Assembly (NCBI RefSeq): GCF_000746085.1
Contig: NZ_JQKO01000001.1
Span: 124,001-188,000, forward strand
Origin: Methylocapsa aurea
Lineage (GTDB): Bacteria > Pseudomonadota > Alphaproteobacteria > Rhizobiales > Beijerinckiaceae
DNA: 64,000 nucleotides
Direction of reading: 5' to 3'
A program made the translations under genes and the position numbers. Positions 8,957 to 17,164 of this stretch are shown piece after piece (position 1 is the first letter of the stretch; each line of letters opens with the position of its first letter). Below the pieces are notes generated by a model. It was not told the DNA's origin. It saw only the letters and a list, made by a program, of their open reading frames with translations, and searched no databases.

Positions 8957-9439
8957 ATGACAAATGGTAATGGAAGCGGAACTCAAACGGATGTGGCGCC
9001 CGCGATCAATGCGATGGTGCAATATACCAAGGATTTTTCATTCGAGAATCCGAATGCGCCACGCTCGCTGGGGCCGAGAGATAATGCCCCAAGTATTGCG
9101 ATTCAGGTCAATGTGAATGCGCGCCAGGTCGCTGAAACCGACTTCGAGGTGAACATCCTGCTCGAAGGATCGGCGACCGCAGAAGCCGAGCTTTTGTTCA
9201 AATTCGAGCTCGATTACGCCGGCCTTTTTCGCTTGGTCAATATTTCCCCCAACGATATGCATCCGATCGTCATGATCGAATGTCCGCGGCTCTTGTTTCC
9301 TTTCGCCCGTCAGATCGTTGCCGATGCGGTTCGCGGAGGGGGCTTTCCGCCGCTTTATATCGATCCGATCGACTTTGCAGCGCTTTATCGAAAGCGCCTC
9401 GATGAAGTTGCGGCGGCCGCGCCGGCGCCGGTGGCCTGA
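8957..9439 (+). CDS. secB: Protein-export chaperone SecB
   Basis: A 160-residue cytoplasmic chaperone that keeps preproteins unfolded and hands them to SecA. The true start is the ATG at 8957, preceded by GGGAGA; the frame is open further upstream but that part is non-conserved. SecB landmarks are VQYTKDFSFENPNAP, VNVNARQVAETDFEVNILLE, AELLFKFELDYAGLF, a block ending CPRLLFPFARQIVADAVRGG, and FPPLYIDPIDFAALYRKR. The last of these forms part of the tetramer and SecA contact. It is monocistronic and ends against a hairpin-rich repeat region. Confidence 0.96.
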   Translation: MTNGNGSGTQTDVAPAINAMVQYTKDFSFENPNAPRSLGPRDNAPSIAIQVNVNARQVAETDFEVNILLEGSATAEAELLFKFELDYAGLFRLVNISPNDMHPIVMIECPRLLFPFARQIVADAVRGGGFPPLYIDPIDFAALYRKRLDEVAAAAPAPVA

Positions 9440-9452
9440 GCTTTTGCAGAGA

Positions 9453-9603
9453 GCATGATCCCAAAAAGTTGCAGACTTTTTGGATGAGATCATGCGTCGA
9501 AACGAAGCGGTCCAGAGCATGATCCCCAAAAGTTGCGGACTTTTTGGATGAGATCATGCGTTACAGAGAACATGATCCCAAAAGGCGCCGGCTTTTTGGG
9601 ATC
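9453..9603. repeat. Cluster of three CATGATCC-type palindromic repeats (family A)
   Basis: There are two near-identical 43-base palindromes at 9453-9495 and 9517-9559. Each begins GCATGATC, ends GATCATGC, and carries an inner AAAAGT...ACTTTTT pairing. A third, shorter hairpin sits at 9574-9603 (GATCCCAAAA paired with TTTTGGGATC). They lie between the convergent secB and metallopeptidase genes. Diverged copies occur downstream of regA at 14440 and 14495. The dispersed intergenic location recalls RIME/REP-like elements of Rhizobiales. Confidence 0.85.
9574..9603. terminator. Bidirectional hairpin terminator between secB and the metallopeptidase gene
   Basis: A ten-base stem GATCCCAAAA / TTTTGGGATC encloses a GC-rich loop, with T-rich sequence downstream on the plus strand (TTTCAGTTTCTCGCATTTTT). 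It lies in the gap between two convergent genes. Termination is inferred from structure only. Confidence 0.55.
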
Positions 9604-9605
9604 TT

Positions 9606-10391
9606 TCAGTTTCTCGCATTTTTGCCCGGACCAAAGCGGAGCAGACTGGTCCCATGCGCCTTCAGCCAAGCTTCGGCGGTTTCGATCTCGGCGGAGAGTT
9701 GCGCGACCACCCCCCAAAAGGCGGCGGAATGATTCATATGCACGAGATGAGCGACCTCGTGAGCGGCGAGATAGTCGAGGACGAAATGCGGCGCCATAAT
9801 CAAGCGCCAAGAAAAATTGAGCGCGCCCGAGGCTGAGCATGATCCCCACCGGCTGGTCGTGTCCCGCAAGGTGATTTTGCAGGGGCGGACCCCGAGCCGA
9901 GTTGTGTGGCGGGCGACTGCGGCCTCAAGGTCGCGCCTAGCCTCCCGGATCAGAAAATCCTGCACCCGGCGCGGGACGAAGGAGGCTTCCGCTTCGACCC
10001 ACATCAAGGGGATCGCCTCATCCGCCAAGTCTTGCGGCGCGGCTTCGATCCAGACGCTCCCGCGCAGCGCCGGGCGATGCGCTATTCTGTGGACAACTCC
10101 GCGCAAGGGCACCAATTCCCCGGGCTTGAAGCGCATCTTTTCCGGCAGCCGCCGCAGCCGCGCCCCTATCCAGGCTGCGTGCCGTTCGGCGAATGATTTC
10201 GCCTCGTTGAGGCTGCCGCGCGCCGGGATGGTCAAGACGACATCATGGGCGGCGGCGCGCACGCGCAAGGTAAAACGCCGGGCGGCGGCGGTGCGCTTCA
10301 AATTGATCCGGTAGGTCTCCCCCGCGTGGGAGACCTCGAAAGAGGTGATTTCGGAAACGCGCGGCGCGTTTCTTTGCAAGGGGCGCTGCAT
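9606..10391 (-). CDS. YgjP-like (M48-type, DUF45) zinc metallopeptidase
   Basis: A 261-residue protein with the YgjP/WLM-like zinc protease core. HEVAHLVHMNH at residues 211-221 supplies the HExxH pair (H211, H215, catalytic E212) and a third histidine at 221. The upstream block ITLRDTTSRWGSCSASGALNFSWRLI is diagnostic of this family (SRWGSC). It has no signal peptide, so it is probably cytoplasmic. Substrate and role are unknown; relatives are often annotated as SprT-like or UPF proteins. It is convergent with secB and lies downstream of phaZ on the same strand with about 50 bases between. Confidence 0.88.
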   Translation of the reverse strand: MQRPLQRNAPRVSEITSFEVSHAGETYRINLKRTAAARRFTLRVRAAAHDVVLTIPARGSLNEAKSFAERHAAWIGARLRRLPEKMRFKPGELVPLRGVVHRIAHRPALRGSVWIEAAPQDLADEAIPLMWVEAEASFVPRRVQDFLIREARRDLEAAVARHTTRLGVRPCKITLRDTTSRWGSCSASGALNFSWRLIMAPHFVLDYLAAHEVAHLVHMNHSAAFWGVVAQLSAEIETAEAWLKAHGTSLLRFGPGKNARN

Positions 10392-10445
10392 GGAAGGCAG
10401 CTTAGCTTGACCGAATGCGAGTCGCCACCGCGCCGAACTATTTTT

Positions 10446-11732
10446 TCAGGCGCTTCCCACGACGGTCAAGGTTCTGCCCGCCGCCTTGTTCGAGGCGTGG
10501 AACGCCCGGATCCGGGGCACCACCTGATTGCGGAAGCGCGAGCCGTTGAACACGCCGTAATGGCCGACCTTTTCCTGCAGATAATCCGCCTTCATCGACT
10601 GCGGAAGATTGCGGCAAAGATCATGGGCGGCGAAGGTCTGGCCGAAGCCGGAAATGTCGTCGTTCTCGCCCTCGATCGTCAAAAGCGCGACGCGGCGGAT
10701 GGCGGCGAGATCGATCTTCTCGCCTCGATGCATCATTTCGCCTTTTGGCAACGCATGCCGGACAAAGACGGCATCGACGGTCTGGAGGTAGAATTCGGCG
10801 GTCAGATCCATGACCGACAAATACTCGTCATAGAAATCGCGATGTTTTTCAGCCGAGTCGCCGTCGCCCTCGACGAGATGGTTGAAGAGATCGATATGCG
10901 CCGAAAGATGGCGATCGATGTTCATCGCCATGAAGCCGGCAAGCTGTAGAAAGCCGGGATAGACGCTGCGGCCGGCCCCGCGGTAGCCAAAAGGCACGCT
11001 CTTGATGCAATTTTTCTCAAACCAGGCGCTTCCGCGCTCTTGCGCCAGGAGATTGACCTTGGTCGGGCTGCGCCGGGTGTCGATCGGACCGCCCATCAAT
11101 GTCATCGAAGCGGGAACATGGGGGTTGCCCTCGGCCTCCATCCGGGCAATCGCGGCGATCAGCGGCACCGCCGGCTGGCAGACGCCAAGCGTGTGCAATG
11201 CGACGCCATCTTGCTCCTTGCTCAGGGTTTCGCAAATCGAGATGATGTAGTCGATATAGTCGTCGAGGTCGAAGCGGCCAATTGAAACCGGAATCGTCCT
11301 AGCGTCGATCCAGTCGGTAATGTAAACATCGTAGAAAGGCAGAAAAGCTTCCACCGTGCCGCGCAGAAGCGTCGCGTGATGGCCGGACATCGGCGCGACG
11401 ATCAGAAGCTTTTGCTGCGGCGGCAAGCTGTCATCTTCGAACTGTCTTTCAAAACGGCGAAGTTTGCAGAAGGGGCGCTCCCAAACAACCTTTTCGACGA
11501 CCGGCGCGGCTCTTCCGGCGACAGTCGTGCGGGCGAGGCCGAAAGCGGGCTTGCCGTAACGCCGGGTCATTCTTTCGAAAAGCTCCGCCGAGGCCGCCAG
11601 ATTGCGGCCGACCGGAGTGTAGGAAAAGGGATTGGCGGGGCTCGACAACCACGTCCGCGCGAAATCCGACGCGACCCGCGCTGGCGCGAAAACAAGATGG
11701 GCCATTTCGTGCATTTCATAGGAAATTGGCAT
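10446..11732 (-). CDS. phaZ: Intracellular polyhydroxyalkanoate (PHB) depolymerase
   Basis: A 428-residue cytoplasmic esterase that mobilises stored poly-3-hydroxybutyrate. The ATG at 11732 (MPISYEMHEMAHLVFAP) has GAGAG upstream; the longer frame to 11921 adds a non-conserved tail. The GVCQP motif carries Cys185, matching the unusual cysteine nucleophile of this family in place of the lipase-box serine. TDWIDARTIPV, GRFDLDDYIDY, TLMGGPIDTRRSPTKVN and the C-terminal VGHYGVFNGSRFR (catalytic His) are all typical. An 18-base palindrome lies about 120 bases upstream. It implies a PHB-accumulating organism, although the synthase is not in the window. Confidence 0.94.
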   Translation of the reverse strand: MPISYEMHEMAHLVFAPARVASDFARTWLSSPANPFSYTPVGRNLAASAELFERMTRRYGKPAFGLARTTVAGRAAPVVEKVVWERPFCKLRRFERQFEDDSLPPQQKLLIVAPMSGHHATLLRGTVEAFLPFYDVYITDWIDARTIPVSIGRFDLDDYIDYIISICETLSKEQDGVALHTLGVCQPAVPLIAAIARMEAEGNPHVPASMTLMGGPIDTRRSPTKVNLLAQERGSAWFEKNCIKSVPFGYRGAGRSVYPGFLQLAGFMAMNIDRHLSAHIDLFNHLVEGDGDSAEKHRDFYDEYLSVMDLTAEFYLQTVDAVFVRHALPKGEMMHRGEKIDLAAIRRVALLTIEGENDDISGFGQTFAAHDLCRNLPQSMKADYLQEKVGHYGVFNGSRFRNQVVPRIRAFHASNKAAGRTLTVVGSA

Positions 11733-12197
11733 TTTAGCTCTCATCGCCAGCGAACCGGCCAACGCGAATTCCTTCGACAACGTTGCTGCTCGCCACTCCG
11801 ACGCTCCGCCACGGGCGGGGGCCGACAGGGCGATGCTTACGCTCGCATATTTGTTACGTATCCGTAACACGTAAAGAACGATCTTACCAAAACTAATGTA
11901 TGCGGAGGCAAAAAGATCCAATTACTGCAAGCAATTCGATTGACGATTAAATACATGTGATCATTTTACGACAATAGCCAGCTCGCGCCGCCTCAATCGA
12001 GAGCGCGGCGGCGCGCGAGGCGCCAAATATGAGAGCATTTGAGCGGAAGCGCGAATGTCAGACAATATGATTTAATTATATGTAATAAATGCTGACAGAA
12101 TGCTGCGCAAAAGGGACCAAACATGCGTTGCGTTCAAACGAAAACAACAGGGCGAAACAGAATTGCCGGCCTCAGGGCTGGCCAGCCGGTGTAAGCG
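11733..12197. other. Divergent intergenic region between phaZ and regB
   Basis: About 465 bases without a convincing gene. The left part is GC-rich and holds an 18-base inverted repeat at 11852-11869. The middle (about 11870-12090) is clearly richer in A and T than the flanking genes and should contain the promoters of both phaZ and regB. I see no RNA gene or mobile element here. Confidence 0.6.
11852..11869. promoter_or_regulatory. 18-base operator-like inverted repeat upstream of phaZ
   Basis: TGTTACGTATCCGTAACA consists of perfect seven-base arms TGTTACG / CGTAACA around a four-base spacer TATC. It lies about 120 bases upstream of the phaZ start in the phaZ-regB intergenic region. The shape fits a homodimeric repressor site such as a TetR-family operator. 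The regulator is unknown. Confidence 0.45.
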
Positions 12198-13559
12198 ATG
12201 ACGATGGCCGATCTAATGGACATTGACCTTGGCCGCCGGTCGCGGAGGCTGCGCGTCGATACGCTCGTGAAGTTGCGATGGCTCGCGCTTCTTGGGCAGG
12301 CGATCGCGCTGTTCGTGACCAATTTTGTGCTGCATTTTGCCGTTCCGCTCGGCCCCTGCCTTCTAGTCATCGCCATTTCCGCTTGGTTGAACATCGGCTT
12401 GCGGCTGCGTTTTGGCCGCATCGACCGGCTTGAGGACCTGCCGGCTTCAGCCATGCTCGGCTATGACATCTTGCAGCTTACGGCGCTTCTCTATCTGACT
12501 GGAGGCATCGAAAATCCGTTTTCGATGCTGTTCCTTGCCCCGATCATGATTTCGGCCGTGTCGCTCTCCGGCCGTTTCACATTGCTCCTGACCGTGCTCA
12601 TGATCGGCGCGGTTTCGGCCCTGACGCTTTGGCATTACCCGCTGCCTTGGTTTCCCCGGGAAAGCCTGAAATTGCCGTTTATTTATAGCGCAGGATTATG
12701 GGCGGCGAATGTCATCAGCGCGGCGTTCATCGCAATCTACGCCTCCCGCGTCGCCATCGAGGCGCGCAAGCTCGCCGACGCCCTGGCCGCCACCGAACTC
12801 GTGATCGAGCGCGAGCAGCATTTGACCCAACTCGATGGCTTGGCGGCGGCTGCGGCGCATGAACTCGGCACGCCCCTCGCCACGATCACGCTGGTTGTTA
12901 GGGACCTTGAAAAGCAGCTTCCGTCAACCGGCCCATTTGGCGAGGACATAGCCCTCCTCGCGCAGGAAGTCAGCCGCTGCCGGAGCATTCTCGGCAAGCT
13001 CACCTCGCTGGGCGACGAGGCCGGGAATATTCTCGACGAAATGACCTTGGGCCTGTTGCTCGAGGAAGTCGTCGGCCCGCAACGGGATTTCGGGGTTCTC
13101 ATAACGATCGTCAAGGATGGCGAGGGGCGAGAGCCGGTCTGCCGCCGCAATCCTGGAATCCTATACGGGCTTGGCAATCTGATCGAAAACGCGATCGACT
13201 TCGCCGCTTCAGAGGTTCGCATCACCGCGCAATGGAATGTCGCCGCGGTTACGGTGGTCATCGAGGATGACGGTCCGGGCTTTTCGTCCGATGTCGTCGG
13301 GCGGGTCGGGGAGCCTTATGTGACGACCAAGATCGACCGGCGCGCCAAGTCGGAAGAAGGCTCCGGATTGGGGCTTGGCTTGTTCATCGCCAAGACGCTG
13401 CTTGAGCGTTCGGGCGCAACCGTCGTGACCGCGAATTTCGTCGCGCCGAAGAGCGGCGCCGTGATCATGATCACCTGGCCGAGGGCCGCCTTCGAGCGCG
13501 ACGCCAAAGGAGCGGCGGCCGACGCGGCCAAGACCGCTAAAGCTGAAGCATGGCCATGA
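12198..13559 (+). CDS. regB: RegB/PrrB/ActS-type redox sensor histidine kinase
   Basis: A 453-residue membrane kinase of the global redox-responsive RegB/RegA system. Six hydrophobic segments occupy about residues 26-185. The quinone-sensing signature GGIENPF is at 102-108. The H-box AAAHELGTPLATI has the phospho-accepting His221. Cys261 in SRCRSILGKL corresponds to the redox-active cysteine described for RegB. An N-box (NLIENAIDFA) and glycine-rich ATP lid (GSGLGLGLFIAKTLLE) follow. The response regulator regA lies downstream on the same strand after a 279-base gap. No senC/prrC copper chaperone gene lies beside them. Confidence 0.94.
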   Translation: MTMADLMDIDLGRRSRRLRVDTLVKLRWLALLGQAIALFVTNFVLHFAVPLGPCLLVIAISAWLNIGLRLRFGRIDRLEDLPASAMLGYDILQLTALLYLTGGIENPFSMLFLAPIMISAVSLSGRFTLLLTVLMIGAVSALTLWHYPLPWFPRESLKLPFIYSAGLWAANVISAAFIAIYASRVAIEARKLADALAATELVIEREQHLTQLDGLAAAAAHELGTPLATITLVVRDLEKQLPSTGPFGEDIALLAQEVSRCRSILGKLTSLGDEAGNILDEMTLGLLLEEVVGPQRDFGVLITIVKDGEGREPVCRRNPGILYGLGNLIENAIDFAASEVRITAQWNVAAVTVVIEDDGPGFSSDVVGRVGEPYVTTKIDRRAKSEEGSGLGLGLFIAKTLLERSGATVVTANFVAPKSGAVIMITWPRAAFERDAKGAAADAAKTAKAEAWP

Positions 13560-13672
13560 TCCCGCCTGTTCGGACCCGCCTTTGCCCTGGTTCGCCGTTA
13601 AGGTTCGGTCATTAGTATTTGCACGCAAGTGGATATCCCATGCAAATGGCGTTAGACTGCGGCCAACATCCG

Positions 13673-13758
13673 TGGAATCAGAAAGCAGCCCTAGCTCTTT
13701 ATTTTATCGCGTTTCCTTAATGCGAACCGGTGTTCGATCCGCTCGAAAATGCGCTAGG
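13673..13758. repeat. Family B dispersed repeat, copy 1 (partial)
   Basis: This copy lies between regB and regA. It runs from AATCAGAAAGCAGC through TTAATGCGAACCGGTGT to CGCTCGAAAATGCGCTAG. It shares these blocks in the same order with copies at 16663-16751 and 45123-45226 and, inverted, 23651-23754. It may overlap the regA promoter region. Confidence 0.8.
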
Positions 13759-13838
13759 GTGCTCTTGTTTCGTCGCGGTTTGGCGCGGCGGATGGGTTCC
13801 TCTTTCGCCGGAAGATGCTCGAAGCGAGATAGTTGGCG

Positions 13839-14438
13839 ATGAAAAACGAGCCTGAGCCTGTCAAGACCGAAGTTCTTAGCGAAGCGCCGGGTGATGAACA
13901 CAGCATCCTTGGGCAGGACAGGTCGCTGCTGATCGTCGATGACGACAAGGCCTTCCTGGCCCGTCTCACCCGCAGCATGGAGATGCATGGCTTCGTCGTG
14001 ACCGCCGCCCAATCGGTCGCCGAAGGGCTGGCGGCGATAGCCGAGCACGCGCCGGCCTTCGCGGTCATCGACATGCGGCTCGCCGACGGCAACGGGCTCG
14101 ATGTGATTTGTGAGCTCAAGGCGAAACGCCCGGATGCGCGCGGGATCATCCTCACCGGCTATGGCAATATCGTCACCGCCGTCACCGCGGTGAAGCTCGG
14201 CGCCTTCGACTATCTCGCCAAGCCTGCCGACGCCGACGAAATCTATCATGCGCTCATGGCGACCGACCACGATAAATCCGAGCTGCCGGAAAATCCGATG
14301 TCGGCCGACCGGGTCCGCTGGGAGCATATCCAAAGGATCTATGAGCTGTGCGGCCGCAATGTCTCGGAGACGGCGCGCCGGCTCAATATGCATCGCCGCA
14401 CGCTCCAGCGCATATTGGCGAAACGCGCGCCGCGTTAA
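13839..14438 (+). CDS. regA: RegA/PrrA/ActR-type response regulator
   Basis: A 199-residue two-component regulator paired with regB. The receiver has the acidic pocket VDDDKAF and phospho-acceptor Asp78 in FAVIDMRLADGNG, the TGYGN switch segment and the conserved AKPA lysine loop. The C-terminal Fis-type helix-turn-helix (ELCGRNVSETARRLNMHRRTLQRIL) is almost invariant among RegA homologues. The ATG at 13839 is preferred over a TTG two codons upstream. In relatives this regulator controls respiration, carbon and nitrogen fixation under changing redox state; the targets here are unknown. Confidence 0.95.
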   Translation: MKNEPEPVKTEVLSEAPGDEHSILGQDRSLLIVDDDKAFLARLTRSMEMHGFVVTAAQSVAEGLAAIAEHAPAFAVIDMRLADGNGLDVICELKAKRPDARGIILTGYGNIVTAVTAVKLGAFDYLAKPADADEIYHALMATDHDKSELPENPMSADRVRWEHIQRIYELCGRNVSETARRLNMHRRTLQRILAKRAPR

Positions 14439-14439
14439 A

Positions 14440-14538
14440 GCATGACGCCAAAAAGGTGCAGACTTTTTGGATGACGTCATGCGTTAGAAGACGAGCATGA
14501 CGCCAAAAAGGGTGCAGACTTTTTGGATGGCGTCATGC
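14440..14538. repeat. Pair of CATGACGCC-type palindromic repeats (family A')
   Basis: Two 43-44-base palindromes at 14440-14482 and 14495-14538, each starting GCATGACG and ending CGTCATGC with the core AAAAAG...TGCAGACTTTTTGGATG. They match the family at 9453 except that the outer arms changed on both sides (GATC/GATC to GACG/CGTC), keeping pairing. They sit just downstream of regA, in front of the convergent ABC transporter gene, and may also act as terminators. Confidence 0.85.
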
Positions 14539-14569
14539 GGCCGCTAAAAAAGGCGCGGAATTTTCAAGG

Positions 14570-16477
14570 TCAGACGATGCTCTGCGGAGCCCTCGCCCCG
14601 GATCCGACCGCCTGCCGATTCCCTGGCGCACCTTCGCCGCGCGCGGGCGGGACGCTTTCGAATCCTCCTGATTGGCGGCTCCAGGAGCGCGCATAGGCGC
14701 CGCCAGCCAGCAGCAGCGAGGCATGCGTCCCTTCTTCGATGACTTTGCCATGGTCTAAAACGACCAACCGGTCCATTTGCGCGATGGTGGAGAGCCGATG
14801 CGCGATGGCGACCACTGTGCGTCCCTCCATCAGTTCGCCGAGCTGGTCCTGGATGGCGCTTTCGACCTCGGAATCCAGCGCGGAGGTCGCCTCGTCGAGA
14901 ATCAGGATCGGCGCGTTTCTTAAGATGACGCGGGCGATCGCGATGCGCTGACGCTGGCCGCCGGACAGTTTGACGCCGCGTTCGCCGACGAGCGCATCGA
15001 AACCGCGCCGGCCTTGCGCATCCTCAAGCCCCTCGATGAAGTCCAGCGCATGCGCCTTGGCGGCGGCCTGGCGAATTTCATCCTCGGTGGCGCTGGGACG
15101 GCCATAGCCGATATTGTCGCGGATCGAACGGTGCAGCAGTGAGGTATCCTGCGTCACCATCGCGATATGGCTGCGAAGGCTCTCTTGGGTGACCCCGGCG
15201 ATATCTTGGCCGTCGATCAGAATGGTGCCGGATTCGACCTCGTAGAAATGCAGCAGCAAGTTGACGAGCGTCGATTTTCCGGCGCCGGAATGGCCAACGA
15301 GGCCGACGCGTTCGCCGCCGCGAATGGTGAGGTTGAGGTCGCGCAAAACCGCGCGGCTTCCGCCATAGCCGAAACACACGTTTTTGACCCGGATCTCGCC
15401 TTTTGTGACCCGCAATTGCCCCGCATCGGCTTTGTCGGGCATCTGGCGGGGCGCCGCGATGGAGCGCATTCCATCCTGCACGGTTCCGATCGCCTCGAAA
15501 ATCGTGGTGACATTTTCGGCGACAAGCCACGAGAGGCCATTGATCTGAAACGACAGCGGCAAGGCCGTTGCCACCATGCCCGACGTGATGAGGCCGTTCT
15601 GCCACAGCATGATCGCTGAGGCGCCGATCGAGGCGATAAGCGCTCCGTTCAACAGGGAAAGAAACAAGCCGAACATCGTGTTCAGGCGCTGCTGGCGATG
15701 AAATGCGTCGGTGTGCGCATCGATCGCCTCGCGCACGAAGTTGTCCTCATCCTTCGCGCGGGCAAAGAGCTTGACGGTCAGTATGTTGGTGTAGCAATCG
15801 ACGACGCGGCCGGTCAGCGCCGAGCGGGCCTCCGAATTGAGGCGGGAGCGGTCGCGCATGCGCGGCACGAAAAACCACAAGAGCGCGGAAAAGCACGCGA
15901 ACCAGATGAGCAGCGGAACCGCTAGCCGCACATTGCTCGCGCTCAACACCAGGACGGCGCTGGTGCCGTAGATGAGAACGGTCCATAGCACGCTGGCCGA
16001 AGAGACCACCGATTCGCGCAGCGAGGCGCCGGTCTGGACAATCCGTCCGGCGATCCTGCCGGCGAAGTCATTCTGGAAGAAGGCCCAGCTTTGCCGGACG
16101 ACATGCCAGTGATTCTGCCAGCGGGTCAGGTTGGTCAGGCCTGGCGTCAGGATCTGATTCCTGATCAGGTTTTGCGCCAAATAGGCGGCGGGACGCACGA
16201 GCACGAGCACGAAGGCCATCCCGGCCAGTTCGCGCCAATGGACCTGCAGCAAATCATGGCCGTTGGATTGGGTGACAAGCGTCACCACGCGGCCGATGAA
16301 GACCGGGATCGTAATGTCGAGCAACGCCACCCCGGCCCCGACGACGACGAGGGCGGCCAGAAAGCCGCGCGCCTGTTTGGCGTAGTGCCAATAGAAGGCG
16401 ATCAACTCCTGCGGCGGCGGCGCATCGGGCGGCAGGGCGGTCGGCATCAAGAAGCGCTCAAAACGATGAAACATCAA
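14570..16477 (-). CDS. ABC exporter, fused permease and ATPase (MsbA/multidrug type)
   Basis: A 635-residue half-transporter expected to work as a homodimer. The N-terminal membrane domain has six helices within about residues 35-325. The nucleotide-binding domain follows, with Walker A GHSGAGKST at 395-403, the signature LSGGQRQRIAIARV near 505 and Walker B LILDEATSALD near 525. The H-loop segment AHRLSTI is also present. The C-terminal tail is Gly/Ala-rich and unlikely to be functional. The substrate cannot be told: lipid, drug or glycan export are all possible. It is convergent with regA and monocistronic. Confidence 0.9.
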   Translation of the reverse strand: MMFHRFERFLMPTALPPDAPPPQELIAFYWHYAKQARGFLAALVVVGAGVALLDITIPVFIGRVVTLVTQSNGHDLLQVHWRELAGMAFVLVLVRPAAYLAQNLIRNQILTPGLTNLTRWQNHWHVVRQSWAFFQNDFAGRIAGRIVQTGASLRESVVSSASVLWTVLIYGTSAVLVLSASNVRLAVPLLIWFACFSALLWFFVPRMRDRSRLNSEARSALTGRVVDCYTNILTVKLFARAKDEDNFVREAIDAHTDAFHRQQRLNTMFGLFLSLLNGALIASIGASAIMLWQNGLITSGMVATALPLSFQINGLSWLVAENVTTIFEAIGTVQDGMRSIAAPRQMPDKADAGQLRVTKGEIRVKNVCFGYGGSRAVLRDLNLTIRGGERVGLVGHSGAGKSTLVNLLLHFYEVESGTILIDGQDIAGVTQESLRSHIAMVTQDTSLLHRSIRDNIGYGRPSATEDEIRQAAAKAHALDFIEGLEDAQGRRGFDALVGERGVKLSGGQRQRIAIARVILRNAPILILDEATSALDSEVESAIQDQLGELMEGRTVVAIAHRLSTIAQMDRLVVLDHGKVIEEGTHASLLLAGGAYARSWSRQSGGFESVPPARGEGAPGNRQAVGSGARAPQSIV

Positions 16478-16857
16478 TTCTTCCGATCAGAAGCCGAACG
16501 CGGGATCGGAAGCAAAAGCGCTTGCGAATGGCGGCGGCGCAACGAGCTGCAGCGTTGCGTATGGTTTTGCCGCACTCCTCTTGCCGAGAAGAAACCGGCC
16601 AATCAAAACGCTGCGGCAAGCCCCGGCTGGAAACAGCGGAGCCCAAGCACTTTCAAATGCGCAGCAATCAGAAAGCAGCTCAAGTTCTTTGTTTTGCAGC
16701 ATTTTCTTAACGCAAACCGGCGGCTGCTTCGCTCGAAAATGCTCAAGCTCCTGAGGATGGGCCCCAGAAAAGTTCTTCGCATAGCCATTGCGCCGCGTCG
16801 CGAAAAAGGTGTAATGCGCGCTTCCCCGGCTATTTAACGGCCTCGTCGAGGCCGCCG
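16478..16857. other. Intergenic region between ABC exporter and tRNA
   Basis: About 380 bases with no convincing gene. It contains a family B repeat copy (16663-16751). A 169-codon open frame running through this region and the tRNA is a known type of false prediction. Confidence 0.6.
16663..16751. repeat. Family B dispersed repeat, copy 2
   Basis: Runs from AATCAGAAAGCAGCTCAAG through TTTTCTTAACGCAAACCGG to CGCTCGAAAATGCTCAAG. It has the same block order as copies at 13673 and 45123 and lies upstream of the tRNA gene. Confidence 0.8.
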
Positions 16858-16933
16858 GGGCCGGTAGCTCAATGGTTAGAGCCGGCCGCTCATAACGGTC
16901 TGGTTGCAGGTTCGAGTCCTGCCCGGCCCACCA
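16858..16933 (+). tRNA. tRNA-Ile2 (CAU anticodon, lysidine type); tRNA-Met alternative
   Basis: A 76-base cloverleaf with encoded CCA. The acceptor stem GGGCCGG pairs perfectly with CCGGCCC. The D-arm is GCTC/GAGC, and the anticodon arm GGCCG-CTCATAA-CGGTC gives anticodon CAT. The T-arm is GCAGG-TTCGAGT-CCTGC. The acceptor pairs C4-G69 and C5-G68 agree with TilS (lysidine synthase) identity elements, and the D-loop AATGGTTA resembles E. coli ileX. I therefore favour the minor tRNA-Ile reading AUA codons over elongator tRNA-Met. Confidence 0.85.
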
Positions 16934-17164
16934 GCTCTTGGGGCATTTTCTATTTTCTTTACGCCGCTTCTTCGCTTGTCTGCAATAAAATACCAAGTGA
17001 TTGCGCCGACGGCCACCTGCATCCGGCGCGCCAGGCTTGGACGGCGTCGCCTCGGAGCGCGCCGCCTATTGGCGGGCGGGGATTTGTTTGCCCGCCCCAT
17101 TCGACGAGGTGGTCGTCATCGCCCGGTCGCGCTTTGCATCATGCGACGCGGCGCCGGGGCAAAT

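Noticed and set aside
9453-9603. Possible CRISPR array in the repeated segment after secB
   Set aside because: Only three imperfect copies with irregular short gaps, each self-palindromic; no cas genes nearby.
16487-16996. 169-codon frame containing WAGQDSNLQPDRYERPALTI
   Set aside because: This peptide is the translated reverse strand of a tRNA gene (16858-16933), a well-known false prediction.
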